A stretch of DNA of 64,000 nt from Caballeronia sordidicola (GTDB taxonomy: Bacteria > Pseudomonadota > Gammaproteobacteria > Burkholderiales > Burkholderiaceae): the NCBI RefSeq assembly GCF_000729995.1, contig NZ_JNFG01000020.1:248001-312000 (forward strand). The letters run 5' to 3'. How positions within the stretch are numbered: the first letter of the stretch is position 1; every line of letters begins with the position of its first letter. Made by a program: the position numbers and the translations under genes. Under the pieces are notes generated by a model. The model had not been told where the DNA came from. It saw nothing but the letters and a program-made list of their open reading frames with translations, and did no database searches. Of the stretch, positions 17,991 to 26,631 are shown in pieces.

Positions 17991-20285
17991 ATGGCTCGCA
18001 CTCATCTACACGGTTTTCCACGCATCGGCGCGCATCGCGAACTCAAGTTCGCGCAAGAGGCTTTCTGGCGCGGGGAGTGTGACGATGCTCATTTGCGTAG
18101 TGTCGCAGAGGCATTGCGTGCGCGCCATTGGGAGTTGCAACGCTCGGCGAAGCTGGATTTCGTAGCGGTCGGCGACTTCGCCTATTACGACCAGATGCTG
18201 AACCTGACTGCGCTATTGGGCGCGTTGCCGGAGCGGTTCGAATTCGAACCGTCGGCGCTCTCGCTTGCGCAATATTACGAGCTGGCGCGGGGCAACAATG
18301 CGCAGCCCGCCATGGAGATGACCAAGTGGTTCGACACCAATTACCACTACCTTGTGCCGGAGTTGGGGCCGCGCACAACATTCAATGGCGGTGTCAATTG
18401 GTTCTTCGACGAAATCGATGAAGCGCTTGCGCTGGATCATTCTGTCAAGCCGGTTCTCATCGGCCCGATTACGTATCTGTGGCTGTCCAAGAGCCACATT
18501 CCCGGCTTTGACCGGCTTTCACTTCTGCCAAAGCTCGTAATTCGCTATATGCGCATTCTCGACCTGTTGAAGCAACGCGGGATTGAATGGCTTCAACTGG
18601 ACGAACCGGCACTGTGTCTTGACCTGGATGACGAATGGCTCGAGGCCTTTTACGCGGCCTACGATGTGCTTGGCGCGTCAGGCAACAAGGTAATGCTCGG
18701 GACGTATTTCGACACAGCCGCGCACCACGCACCGCTCGTCGCGAAACTGCCTGTTCAGGGTGTTCATATCGACCTGATCAGGGCGCCCGAACAACTGGAC
18801 GCGTGGCGCGCGGCGCTACCGGCGGACAAAGTGTTGTCGGTGGGAGTGATCGATGGCCGAAATATCTGGCGGGCCGACCTCGGTAAGATCGTCGACTCGC
18901 TTCGCAGCCTGAGCGAAGAACGTTCGGATAACTTATGGATTGCACCTTCCTGTTCACTACTGCACGTGCCGGTCACGCTTGCGTCGGAGAAAAGGCTCGA
19001 TAACCGCTTGACGTCATGGCTTGCGTTCGCGACTGAGAAGCTCAATGAAATTGCGGCCATCGCGCTAGCGTTAAGCGATTCGGCAGAAGCCGGGTCTGTG
19101 CTCGCCGCGTCAAACGCAGCACTCGATACGCGACGTAATTCGGACGCGGTCATCAACACCCTCGTGCAGCGAAGGACCACGGCCATCACCCAGGCAATGG
19201 CAAGCCGTAAGAGTCCTTATGCCATCCGCAAGCGTGTGCAGCGGCATACGCTCAGGCTGCCGCTCCTGCCGACCACGACCATTGGTTCGTTCCCCCAGAC
19301 AATGGCGATTCGGCAGGCGCGCGCGGCATACCGGCGCGGGGAACTGGGTGCACTCGATTACCTTGAACGCATGCGCGCGGAGATCGCAACAGCCGTGCGC
19401 AAGCAGGAGGAGCTAGGACTCGACGTCCTCGTGCATGGCGAAGCCGAACGCAACGACATGGTCGAATTTTTCGCGGAGAAGCTATGGGGATATTCGCTGA
19501 CGGAGAACGGCTGGGTTCAGAACTACGGCTCGCGCTGCGTCAAGCCGCCCATCATCTACGGCGATATCTATCGTCCAGAGCCCATGACGGTGGACAACAC
19601 GTGCCATGCGCAGTCCCTGACCAACCGCGTGATGAAGGGCATTCTTACGGGACCGGTAACCATGCTCCAATGGTCTTTTGTCCGTGACGATCAACCCCGC
19701 GAAACAACGGCGCTACAGCTTGCGCTGGCCATTCGCGACGAGGTGACGGACCTTGAAAAGGCCGGCATCCGCATCATCCAGATCGATGAACCGGCGTTCC
19801 GCGAAGGCTTGCCGTTGCGCCAGGCCGAGTGGCCCGCTTACCTTGACTGGGCAACCCGGGCCTTCAAGATCGCCGCTAGCGGGGTCTCCGATGCAACGCA
19901 GATTCACACCCATATGTGCTATTCGGAGTTCAATGACATTCTGCCCTCCATCGCAGCGCTGGATGCGGACGTGATCACGATCGAGACCTCGCGCTCTTCA
20001 ATGGAATTGCTGGATGGCTTCGGTGCGTTCGCCTACCCGAACGGAATCGGGCCCGGCGTCTATGACTCGCACTCCGCACGGGTGCCGAGCGTGGAGGCCA
20101 TGCAGCGTTTGCTCGAGCGTGCATGCGAGGTCATTCCTGCGGAGCACCTGTGGGTCAACCCTGATTGCGGATTGAAAACGCGTGCGTGGCCGGAGACGGA
20201 AGCGGCACTGACCAATATGATCCTGGCGGCCCGCGCAGTCCGAGCGACGCTTTCCGAAGAAAATAAGGAAATAGCGGAAGTCTGA
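17991..20285 (+). CDS. metE: Cobalamin-independent methionine synthase MetE (copy 2)
   Basis: Second full-length MetE, 764 residues. Zinc ligands fall at exactly the E. coli positions: H641 and C643 in 'HTHMCYSEF', E665 in 'ETSRSSMELL', C726 in 'NPDCGLKTR'. N-terminal folate/homocysteine segment 'LHGFPRIGAHRELKFAQEAFW' and 'EMTKWFDTNYHY' are intact, so it should be active. It differs clearly from copy 1 throughout (for example in the linker around residues 370-420), so this is an old paralogue or a transferred gene and not a recent tandem copy. ATG 17991 follows AAGGA. There is no metR beside it and its regulation may differ from copy 1. Confidence 0.97.
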   Translation: MARTHLHGFPRIGAHRELKFAQEAFWRGECDDAHLRSVAEALRARHWELQRSAKLDFVAVGDFAYYDQMLNLTALLGALPERFEFEPSALSLAQYYELARGNNAQPAMEMTKWFDTNYHYLVPELGPRTTFNGGVNWFFDEIDEALALDHSVKPVLIGPITYLWLSKSHIPGFDRLSLLPKLVIRYMRILDLLKQRGIEWLQLDEPALCLDLDDEWLEAFYAAYDVLGASGNKVMLGTYFDTAAHHAPLVAKLPVQGVHIDLIRAPEQLDAWRAALPADKVLSVGVIDGRNIWRADLGKIVDSLRSLSEERSDNLWIAPSCSLLHVPVTLASEKRLDNRLTSWLAFATEKLNEIAAIALALSDSAEAGSVLAASNAALDTRRNSDAVINTLVQRRTTAITQAMASRKSPYAIRKRVQRHTLRLPLLPTTTIGSFPQTMAIRQARAAYRRGELGALDYLERMRAEIATAVRKQEELGLDVLVHGEAERNDMVEFFAEKLWGYSLTENGWVQNYGSRCVKPPIIYGDIYRPEPMTVDNTCHAQSLTNRVMKGILTGPVTMLQWSFVRDDQPRETTALQLALAIRDEVTDLEKAGIRIIQIDEPAFREGLPLRQAEWPAYLDWATRAFKIAASGVSDATQIHTHMCYSEFNDILPSIAALDADVITIETSRSSMELLDGFGAFAYPNGIGPGVYDSHSARVPSVEAMQRLLERACEVIPAEHLWVNPDCGLKTRAWPETEAALTNMILAARAVRATLSEENKEIAEV

Positions 20286-20635
20286 GTCTTCATCAGCACG
20301 CGAGCATTTTCTCCAGCGGCTTTGGTCATCACGGTTGCCGACGGCACGGTGGCTCGGACATTGTTCCGTGGTCACCGCGGCCCCTGAGGGGCTGCCTGCG
20401 ACGCTTGATACCATCACCTGATCATGCTGCCACTCCTGCGCGGCGAAACGTGAAGAAAGCCCGCATGACCCACGCGAGCGGCAGGCACTTAAGTCCACCC
20501 GAACTTACCCATAAAGAACCGCCTCGAAGCGAGGTTCTGTCATGGCGTGGCCGGTCCGTGCTACTGTATTTGACTTGAGTTCGTTGACTCTTGACTTTAC
20601 ACACCATCCCACTTTGGGGACGTACTGGACGCTTT
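20286..20635. other. Gene-free interval with weak hairpin
   Basis: No convincing gene. A small hairpin AGAACC (20515-20520) with GGTTCT (20533-20538) lies about 100 bases before the FKBP gene. It could be a weak terminator for metE copy 2 or a leader structure; no T-run follows. Confidence 0.3.
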
Positions 20636-21040
20636 ATGAAAAAAGTATCGCTGCTGCTTACTCTTGCTGTTATCGCTTCGTCATCGGCTTATGCCGCTAC
20701 GGGCGCGACTGAAACGCTTCCCTCCGGCGTCACCGTGACGCAGATCAAGGAAGGCACCGGGGCGCAGCCCAGCGCTGCGGACACCGTGACCGTGAACTAT
20801 CGCGGCACGCTCGCGAATGGCACCGAATTCGACTCTTCGTACAAGCGCGGGCAGCCGGCATCGTTCCCGCTCGGTCAGGTAGTCCCATGCTGGACGCAAG
20901 GCCTTCAGAAGATGAAGGTCGGCGGCAAGGCCAAGCTCGTGTGCCCGCCGGCAACCGCCTACGGCGATCGCGGCGTAGGCCCGATTCCGCCGAACAGCAC
21001 GCTGACGTTTGAAGTCGAGTTGTTGAAAATCGGCAACTAA
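20636..21040 (+). CDS. Exported FKBP-type peptidyl-prolyl isomerase
   Basis: A 134-residue FKBP with a Sec signal peptide ('MKKVSLLLTLAVIASSSAYA', cleavage after AYA). It would act in the periplasm in protein folding. The single FKBP domain has 'VTVNYRGTLANGTEFDSSYKRGQPASFPLGQVVPCW' and 'YGDRGVGPIPPNSTLTFEVELLKI', with the active-site aromatic and Asp residues in place. One oddity is cysteine in 'VVPCWTQGLQ', where most members have I/G-W, and a second in 'KLVCPPATAYG'; the pair could form a disulfide in the periplasm. Start at ATG 20636 gives the signal peptide. It stands alone. Confidence 0.93.
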   Translation: MKKVSLLLTLAVIASSSAYAATGATETLPSGVTVTQIKEGTGAQPSAADTVTVNYRGTLANGTEFDSSYKRGQPASFPLGQVVPCWTQGLQKMKVGGKAKLVCPPATAYGDRGVGPIPPNSTLTFEVELLKIGN

Positions 21041-21090
21041 AGCCTGCACAACGCGCACTCGCTCCAACGTAATCATGCGAATCGCGCGTC

Positions 21091-21135
21091 CCGTGCTATT
21101 GCGTACCGAGATCTTTGGTCATCGCAATAGCACGG
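21091..21135 (+). terminator. Long hairpin after FKBP gene
   Basis: Perfect 13-base inverted repeat, CCGTGCTATTGCG (21091-21103) and CGCAATAGCACGG (21123-21135), 50 bases after the FKBP stop. Probable terminator, although only CTTTG follows the stem. Confidence 0.55.
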
Positions 21136-21720
21136 CTTTGTAACACCCTCACATAGATCTATGGATGTGGCAGCCGTTTAATTCCATCCCGATGGAAAAC
21201 CATCCTTGCCTATACCTTTGCCGTTGAGACAGCCCGATTTCCAATCAAAGCGTTGACGGGTGCGAAGTAAAACTATCGATGCGAAGAGGGCACATGAACC
21301 TGTCACCTGGTTGAAGTAGCCTATGCGCTGACGCGCTCAGAGCAGCAACAGCCAAAGGCCGGAAGTCGGGTGTACAACGGCGGAATTCAATGTCGCGTGT
21401 TGTCGATCAAGTACGAAACGGTAGGTACACCACAGTTCGCAAACGATTTCCCTCGGTTGCAGTTTTAATAAGCGTCCGGTAACATTAATTCGCGGGCGTT
21501 ATGCATTTTTTACTAAACCGGTCTCCTTGCCGGGACCTGCCTGAATAAGCAATTTTCTATCGTTTTTCCGAGCGACAGATTCGGCATGCAAAGGTATATT
21601 GCGAAAAGTCTCCCTGCATAACCCGTTGTTGATGGGCTTAAATCACTAAACACGCCCTCGCAACCGGTGTTAATAAAAAGAGGGCTGTATCTTAGTCATT
21701 TCCACCACCATGGCGACGCT
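21136..21720. other. Gene-free interval before binding-protein gene
   Basis: About 580 bases of relatively AT-rich sequence with no supportable gene. It presumably holds the promoter of the downstream binding-protein/GGDEF-EAL pair. A T-rich stretch 'ATTTTTTACT' near 21505 is visible; no repeat or RNA motif is recognised. Confidence 0.4.
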
Positions 21721-22515
21721 GTGATCCGACACACTCTGGGCGCCTTGCTACTGGTGATGTCATGCCTCGGCCGTGCGGTCGCGGCAGGTCCCGATTGCTC
21801 ACGCGCCTTCACGCTTGCCCTGCACGACCACGGCCTGCTTTATTCCGCCGATACCGACACCGGTATTGACCGGGATTTCGCCGACGAACTGATCCGCCGC
21901 AGCGGATGCCAGATTAGCGTCAGCCTGATGTCGCGCGCGCGCATCTGGCAATTGATCGAATCCGGCGCACTCGATTTCAGCTTGTCCGGCATTGCCAACG
22001 CCGATCGCAACCGCTTCGCTTCGTTCGCCTGGTATTTCAGCAACAAATACTATTTGCTGGTGAGGAAGGACGCGGGCATGCATCAGCTGGCCGATTTCGA
22101 GCGTAGCGACCAGTTTCAACTAGGCGTGATTCGCAGCTTCCGCTACAGCGACTCCGCCAACAAGCTGGTCGACACGCTCGCGGCTGAGAACCGCGTCAGC
22201 CAGGCGGGCGGCCTGGCACCGTTATACGAGGCGCTGATCCATCAGCGTATCCAGGGCATGATCATGGAGCCCTTTGACTACCCCGCGCTGGATGAAAAGA
22301 AGATCCGCGATGTCACCACCATCATCGAGTTCAATGATCCCGCCATCCCTCACGGCCTGATCATGTCGAAGAAGGCGCTGTCGCCCGCCGAGCAGGACAA
22401 GTGGCGTGCGCTGGTGAACGAGATGCGCGCGGACGGAACCGTGCTGCGTATATTCGAGAAGTACTTCAAACCCGATCTGGCCAGATCCATGGTCGATTTT
22501 CAGGCACCCCCGTGA
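21721..22515 (+). CDS. Periplasmic solute-binding protein (family 3 type)
   Basis: Periplasmic binding protein of about 264 residues with a signal peptide ('IRHTLGALLLVMSCLGRAVAA'). Bacterial extracellular solute-binding family-3 features are 'DRDFADELIRRSGCQISVSLMSRARIWQLIESGALDFSLSGIANADRNRF' (split here by eye), 'KYYLLVRKDAG' and 'LGVIRSFRYSDSANKLVDTL'. I prefer GTG 21721, which starts directly before the signal sequence; an upstream GTG at 21667 is in frame and cannot be excluded. No ABC permease is adjacent. Instead the stop overlaps the GTG start of a membrane GGDEF-EAL protein, so the likely job is ligand sensing for that receptor and not import. Confidence 0.82.
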   Translation: MIRHTLGALLLVMSCLGRAVAAGPDCSRAFTLALHDHGLLYSADTDTGIDRDFADELIRRSGCQISVSLMSRARIWQLIESGALDFSLSGIANADRNRFASFAWYFSNKYYLLVRKDAGMHQLADFERSDQFQLGVIRSFRYSDSANKLVDTLAAENRVSQAGGLAPLYEALIHQRIQGMIMEPFDYPALDEKKIRDVTTIIEFNDPAIPHGLIMSKKALSPAEQDKWRALVNEMRADGTVLRIFEKYFKPDLARSMVDFQAPP

Positions 22516-25500
22516 CCTGGGCTCGCCTCGTATTGCTGCCCTTGCTGATCTTGTCCGCCGCACTCGGCGTCACATGGATCGTCTGGGATCACGAGCGGCA
22601 AGCTTCCCACAACGAGTTACTCTCCCAGTTCAATTTTTCACTGGGCGACGTGGTCAGCCGCGTCGAACAGCGCATGTCGACGTACGAACAGATGCTGCGC
22701 GGCGTGCAGGGCCTGTTCTCCGCCACCGGCCAGATGGACCGCGACAACTTCCGCGACTACGTCAGCGCGCTCAATCTCGACGCCAATTTTTCCGGCATCC
22801 AGACCATCGGGGTTATCGAATGGGTACCGGCGGCGCGTCGGGATGCTCATATTGCCGCCATGCATCAGTTGGGTTTTAGCGGCTACACCATCCGGCCGCA
22901 GGGGTTTCGCGAGAACTACGCGCCGATCGTCCAGCGCGAACCATCCGCTACCAACAGCGTCGCTCCACTCGGGCTGGACCCCTGGACTGACCCTGTGCGG
23001 CGGCAGGCGATGGAGAGGGCGCGCGATTCCGGCATGGTGGCGGTCTCCGGGAAAGTCCGCCTGGGCGTGGACGTCGGGCCGGATGCGAAACCCGCTTTTG
23101 TCATGTATCTGCCGATCTACAACAAGGGCCAAGCGCACGACAGCGTCGCCGAGCGCCGGGCGCATCTTGCCGGCTGGGTGTATGCGTCGTTTCGGATGCA
23201 CGATGTCATCGCCAGCCTGTACGGCGACACGCTGGCCGGCCTCGCGTTAGCCATCTACGACGGCGTGGAACCGTCCGCCGCGGCCTTGCTTTATCGTTCC
23301 CGTGCGGCAGATGGGCAGCACCAGCGTCCGCTCATTTCAGCCAATGAATACCTCGTGGTCGCAGGGCACAACTGGACGCTCTCGATGACCACCCTGGACG
23401 ACTTCAAGACCCGCTTCGGCCGAAACGCCGAAGCACTCATCGCCGTCACCGGTACGGGCTTAAGCCTGCTGCTTGCTCTGCTCGCGTGGTTGATGGTCAC
23501 CGGCCGCGGCCGCGCGATGCGGCTGGCTTCCACGATGACTCGCGAGTTGCGCGAGAGCGAGGAGAAGTTCCGCGCCATTGCGGACTGCACGGTGAACTGG
23601 GAAGTCTGGTGGGGACCGGACGGCAAACCTCGCTGGATCAATCCATCGGTCGAGAAATACACCGGTTATACGGTGGACGAATGCATGGCCATGACCGACT
23701 TTGCCGGCACGCTGATCCACCCCGATGACTGGGTCCGCGTTGCCCCTGAGTTCCTGAAGGGCCTCCAGGGCTTCCGTGGCGACGACCTCGAATTCCGCTG
23801 CGTCCGCAAGGACGGAACGCTAGTCTGGCTATCCGTTTCCTGGGTGCCGATCACCGACGCCAAAGGCGTATTCACGGGCTTCCGGACTAGCGGTCGCGAC
23901 ATCACCGACCGGAAGCAAGTCGAGGCCGAACTGCGGATTGCGGCGGTCGCCTTCGATTCGCTTGAAGCCATGATGGTCACCGACGCCAGCAACACCATCC
24001 TGCGGGTCAATTCGGCGTTCACCGAGTGCACCGGTTACACGGCTGAAGAGGCAGTTGGCCAGACACCGCGGCTGCTGCGTTCGCATCATCACGACGAAAC
24101 GTTTTTCAGCGAGATGTGGGAAACGATCCACCGCATGGGCGGCTGGCAGGGCGAGATCTGGGGACGTCGCAAGAATGGCGAGGTCTATCCGAAATGGCTG
24201 ACGATTTCGGCGGTGACAGGCGAAGGCGGAGTCGTCAGTCACTATGTAGGCACGCATCACGACATCACCGAACGCAAGATCGCGGAAGAGCGCATCAAGG
24301 AGCTCGCCTTCTTCGACGCCCTGACGCGCTTGCCCAACCGCACGTTGTTGCTGGATCGCCTGACGCAGGCTATTACGGTCAGCGCGCGAAGTGGTGCGTG
24401 CGGTGCGTTGTTGTTTATCGACCTGGATCACTTCAAGACGCTGAACGACACGCTGGGCCACGACAAGGGCGACCTGCTGCTGCAGCAAGTGGCGCAGCGC
24501 CTGGCTGCCAGCGTACGTGAGGGCGACACCGTAGCGCGGGTAGGGGGCGACGAGTTTGTGGTGGTGCTCGGAAGTCTCCATGAAACCTGGCAGGAAGCGG
24601 CCAGCCAGACAGAAGGCATGGGCGAAATAATCCTTGATGTCCTTGGCAAGTCGTACCAGCTTAACGACATCGATTACCGCAGTACGGCCAGCATTGGCGC
24701 GACTGTGTTCAGGGGCTATCAGACTTCCATCGACGAACTCCTGAAGCAGGCGGACCTCGCCATGTACAAGTCGAAGGAAATGGGGCGCAACGCGCTGTGT
24801 TTCTTCGATCCGGACATGCAGACCGTGGTAGTGGAACGGGCAGAGCTCGAGGCGGGTTTGCGAAAGGCCATAGAGGGCAATCAGTTCCTGCTGCATTACC
24901 AGGCGCAGGTGCTCGACGGCGACAGGGTTGTCGGCGCCGAAGCGCTCGTGCGTTGGCAGCATCCCCAGCGCGGTATGGTGCCGCCAGCCGATTTCATTCA
25001 CCTCGCTGAAGAGACCGGGATGATCCTGGCGTTGGGTAACTGGGTGCTGGAAACCGCGTGTACTCAACTGGCGTTGTGGGCCACGCGGCCGGACATGTGC
25101 CACCTGACAATCGCAGTCAATGTCAGTGCGCAGCAGTTCCGCGAGCCCGATTTCGTGGCCAAGGTGTTGAACGTGATCCGTCGAACGGGCGCCAACCCGA
25201 ACCGGCTCAAGCTGGAACTGACCGAGAGCGTGCTGGTGGACAACGTGCAGGACATCATTGCAAAGATGCATGCGCTCAAGGCCCGTGGCGTAGTCTTTTC
25301 GCTGGACGATTTCGGTATCGGCTATTCGTCGCTTTCGTATTTGAAGCAACTGCCTCTGGATCAGTTGAAGATCGATCAGTCATTCGTGCGCGACGTGCTC
25401 GTCGATCCGAACGATGCGGCGATTGCAAGGACTATCGTAGCGTTGGCGCAAAGCCTGGGCCTAGGGGTGATCGCCGAGGGCGTGGAGACTGAAGAGCAAC

Positions 25501-25631
25501 GCGACTTCCTGGCCGACGCCGGCTGTCATGCTTACCAGGGCTTCTATTTTTGCCGGCCCTTGCCCATTGAAGGGTTTGAAGAGTTTGCGGCTGTAGGGCG
25601 GATTAAGCCGGAAGCGGCACGCGCGTACTAG
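22512..25631 (+). CDS. CHASE-PAS-PAS-GGDEF-EAL cyclic-di-GMP receptor/enzyme
   Basis: A 1039-residue inner-membrane protein that may make or degrade cyclic-di-GMP. Order: membrane segment (about 4-24), periplasmic CHASE-type sensor (about 65-300; 'FSGIQTIGVIEWVPAARRDAH'), second membrane segment (about 310-330), two PAS domains (about 346-590), GGDEF domain, EAL domain. The GGDEF motif is intact (678-682) with an inhibitory-site RxxD five residues before it. The EAL motif is intact (810-812), with 'LTESVLVDN' and 'DDFGIGYSSLSYLKQLPLDQLKIDQSFV' supporting catalysis. The start is GTG 22512, which overlaps the preceding TGA (GTGA), so translation is coupled to the binding protein. Both enzyme halves look competent, so the net activity is unknown. 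Confidence 0.93.
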   Translation: MTWARLVLLPLLILSAALGVTWIVWDHERQASHNELLSQFNFSLGDVVSRVEQRMSTYEQMLRGVQGLFSATGQMDRDNFRDYVSALNLDANFSGIQTIGVIEWVPAARRDAHIAAMHQLGFSGYTIRPQGFRENYAPIVQREPSATNSVAPLGLDPWTDPVRRQAMERARDSGMVAVSGKVRLGVDVGPDAKPAFVMYLPIYNKGQAHDSVAERRAHLAGWVYASFRMHDVIASLYGDTLAGLALAIYDGVEPSAAALLYRSRAADGQHQRPLISANEYLVVAGHNWTLSMTTLDDFKTRFGRNAEALIAVTGTGLSLLLALLAWLMVTGRGRAMRLASTMTRELRESEEKFRAIADCTVNWEVWWGPDGKPRWINPSVEKYTGYTVDECMAMTDFAGTLIHPDDWVRVAPEFLKGLQGFRGDDLEFRCVRKDGTLVWLSVSWVPITDAKGVFTGFRTSGRDITDRKQVEAELRIAAVAFDSLEAMMVTDASNTILRVNSAFTECTGYTAEEAVGQTPRLLRSHHHDETFFSEMWETIHRMGGWQGEIWGRRKNGEVYPKWLTISAVTGEGGVVSHYVGTHHDITERKIAEERIKELAFFDALTRLPNRTLLLDRLTQAITVSARSGACGALLFIDLDHFKTLNDTLGHDKGDLLLQQVAQRLAASVREGDTVARVGGDEFVVVLGSLHETWQEAASQTEGMGEIILDVLGKSYQLNDIDYRSTASIGATVFRGYQTSIDELLKQADLAMYKSKEMGRNALCFFDPDMQTVVVERAELEAGLRKAIEGNQFLLHYQAQVLDGDRVVGAEALVRWQHPQRGMVPPADFIHLAEETGMILALGNWVLETACTQLALWATRPDMCHLTIAVNVSAQQFREPDFVAKVLNVIRRTGANPNRLKLELTESVLVDNVQDIIAKMHALKARGVVFSLDDFGIGYSSLSYLKQLPLDQLKIDQSFVRDVLVDPNDAAIARTIVALAQSLGLGVIAEGVETEEQRDFLADAGCHAYQGFYFCRPLPIEGFEEFAAVGRIKPEAARAY

Positions 25632-25664
25632 CTCGGCCGGCTTACCGCATTTCTTCGCAGGGGC

Positions 25665-26516
25665 TCAGATTCGCAGGTCGGTCAGAATCTGTTCCGCTAA
25701 AAAATCACAGGGCGGCCGGTTCGATCCCGCGCTGCGCGCGAGCACGATTTCCAGGTCCGGCAGGGCAGGCAGGCCGTCCGCGGCGCCGAGTTGGACGAAC
25801 CGTTCCGGGATGCTGCATCGGGACAGCGCGGCAATCGCGAGCCCCGCTTCGACCATGCTGAAAAGGCCCAGCAGGCTCGGGCTTTCATAAGATGTCCGAT
25901 AGCTGATCTTGGCCCGTTCGAGCGCGTGGATCGCCTTGGAGCGTGCGACGCTGCCCGGTGCAAAGACCGCAATGGGTAGCGGGCGCTCCTTCCATACTTC
26001 ATTGCCGACGGCGCAACCGGCCCAGACCATCGGTTCAAGCCGGATAAAGTCACCGTTCAACCCCTTCATTCGCGTCATGCAGGCGAGATCGATCTTGCCT
26101 TCCTTGATGAGCGGGGCCAGCGCGTTGCTCGGCATGCCGATGACCTGGATCTCGACCTTGGGGTAAGTCGCGGAAAATTTTCTCAGCACGGAGGGTAGGA
26201 GAGACGATGCATAGTCGTCCGGCACTCCGATCGCCACGCGTCCCCTGACGTCGGGGCGAACAATCGACGCCCAGGCTTCGTCGCGCAGTGCAAGCAACCG
26301 GCGCGCATAAGCGAGCAGCACATGGCCGTCCTGTGTCAGTGTGATGTTGCGCGGCTTGCGTAAAAACAAGGGCTTGCCTAAAGACGCTTCCAGCGACTTG
26401 ATCTGCATACTCACGGCGGATTGCGAACGATGCACGAGCGCGGCGCCGCGCAGGAAGCTGCCTGAATCGGCAACGGCGACAAACATGGAGAGCGCATCCA
26501 GGTCGAAGGTTTTCAT
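25665..26516 (-). CDS. LysR-family regulator divergent from aminotransferase
   Basis: LysR regulator, 283 residues, on the short side of the family. The helix-turn-helix is 'SGSFLRGAALVHRSQSAVSMQIKSLEASLG', followed by the effector domain with 'VAIGVPDDYASSLLPSVLRKF'. It is divergent from an aminotransferase gene with 115 bases between the starts, and that gap contains a 13-base TCAGA/TCTGA palindrome of LysR-box form. This makes the aminotransferase its likely target. Confidence 0.9.
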   Translation of the reverse strand: MKTFDLDALSMFVAVADSGSFLRGAALVHRSQSAVSMQIKSLEASLGKPLFLRKPRNITLTQDGHVLLAYARRLLALRDEAWASIVRPDVRGRVAIGVPDDYASSLLPSVLRKFSATYPKVEIQVIGMPSNALAPLIKEGKIDLACMTRMKGLNGDFIRLEPMVWAGCAVGNEVWKERPLPIAVFAPGSVARSKAIHALERAKISYRTSYESPSLLGLFSMVEAGLAIAALSRCSIPERFVQLGAADGLPALPDLEIVLARSAGSNRPPCDFLAEQILTDLRI

Positions 26517-26530
26517 CGTAATTTCAAGTA

Positions 26531-26543
26531 TCAGAAAATCTGA
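26531..26543. promoter_or_regulatory. Candidate LysR operator (T-N11-A palindrome)
   Basis: TCAGAAAATCTGA is a dyad with 5-base arms and the T-N11-A layout typical of LysR boxes, 15 bases upstream of the LysR start. A second perfect palindrome, CTGAATTCAG, lies at 26571-26580, sharing the CTGA/TCAG half. The pair would suit binding by a LysR tetramer. Confidence 0.5.
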
Positions 26544-26631
26544 ACGAAGTCTTCAATATAACTCGCTTTCCTGAATTCAGCGGGCCTTGCATACTGGGCG
26601 TCCCTCAACGCGAATCGCTGGAAAAGAAACG

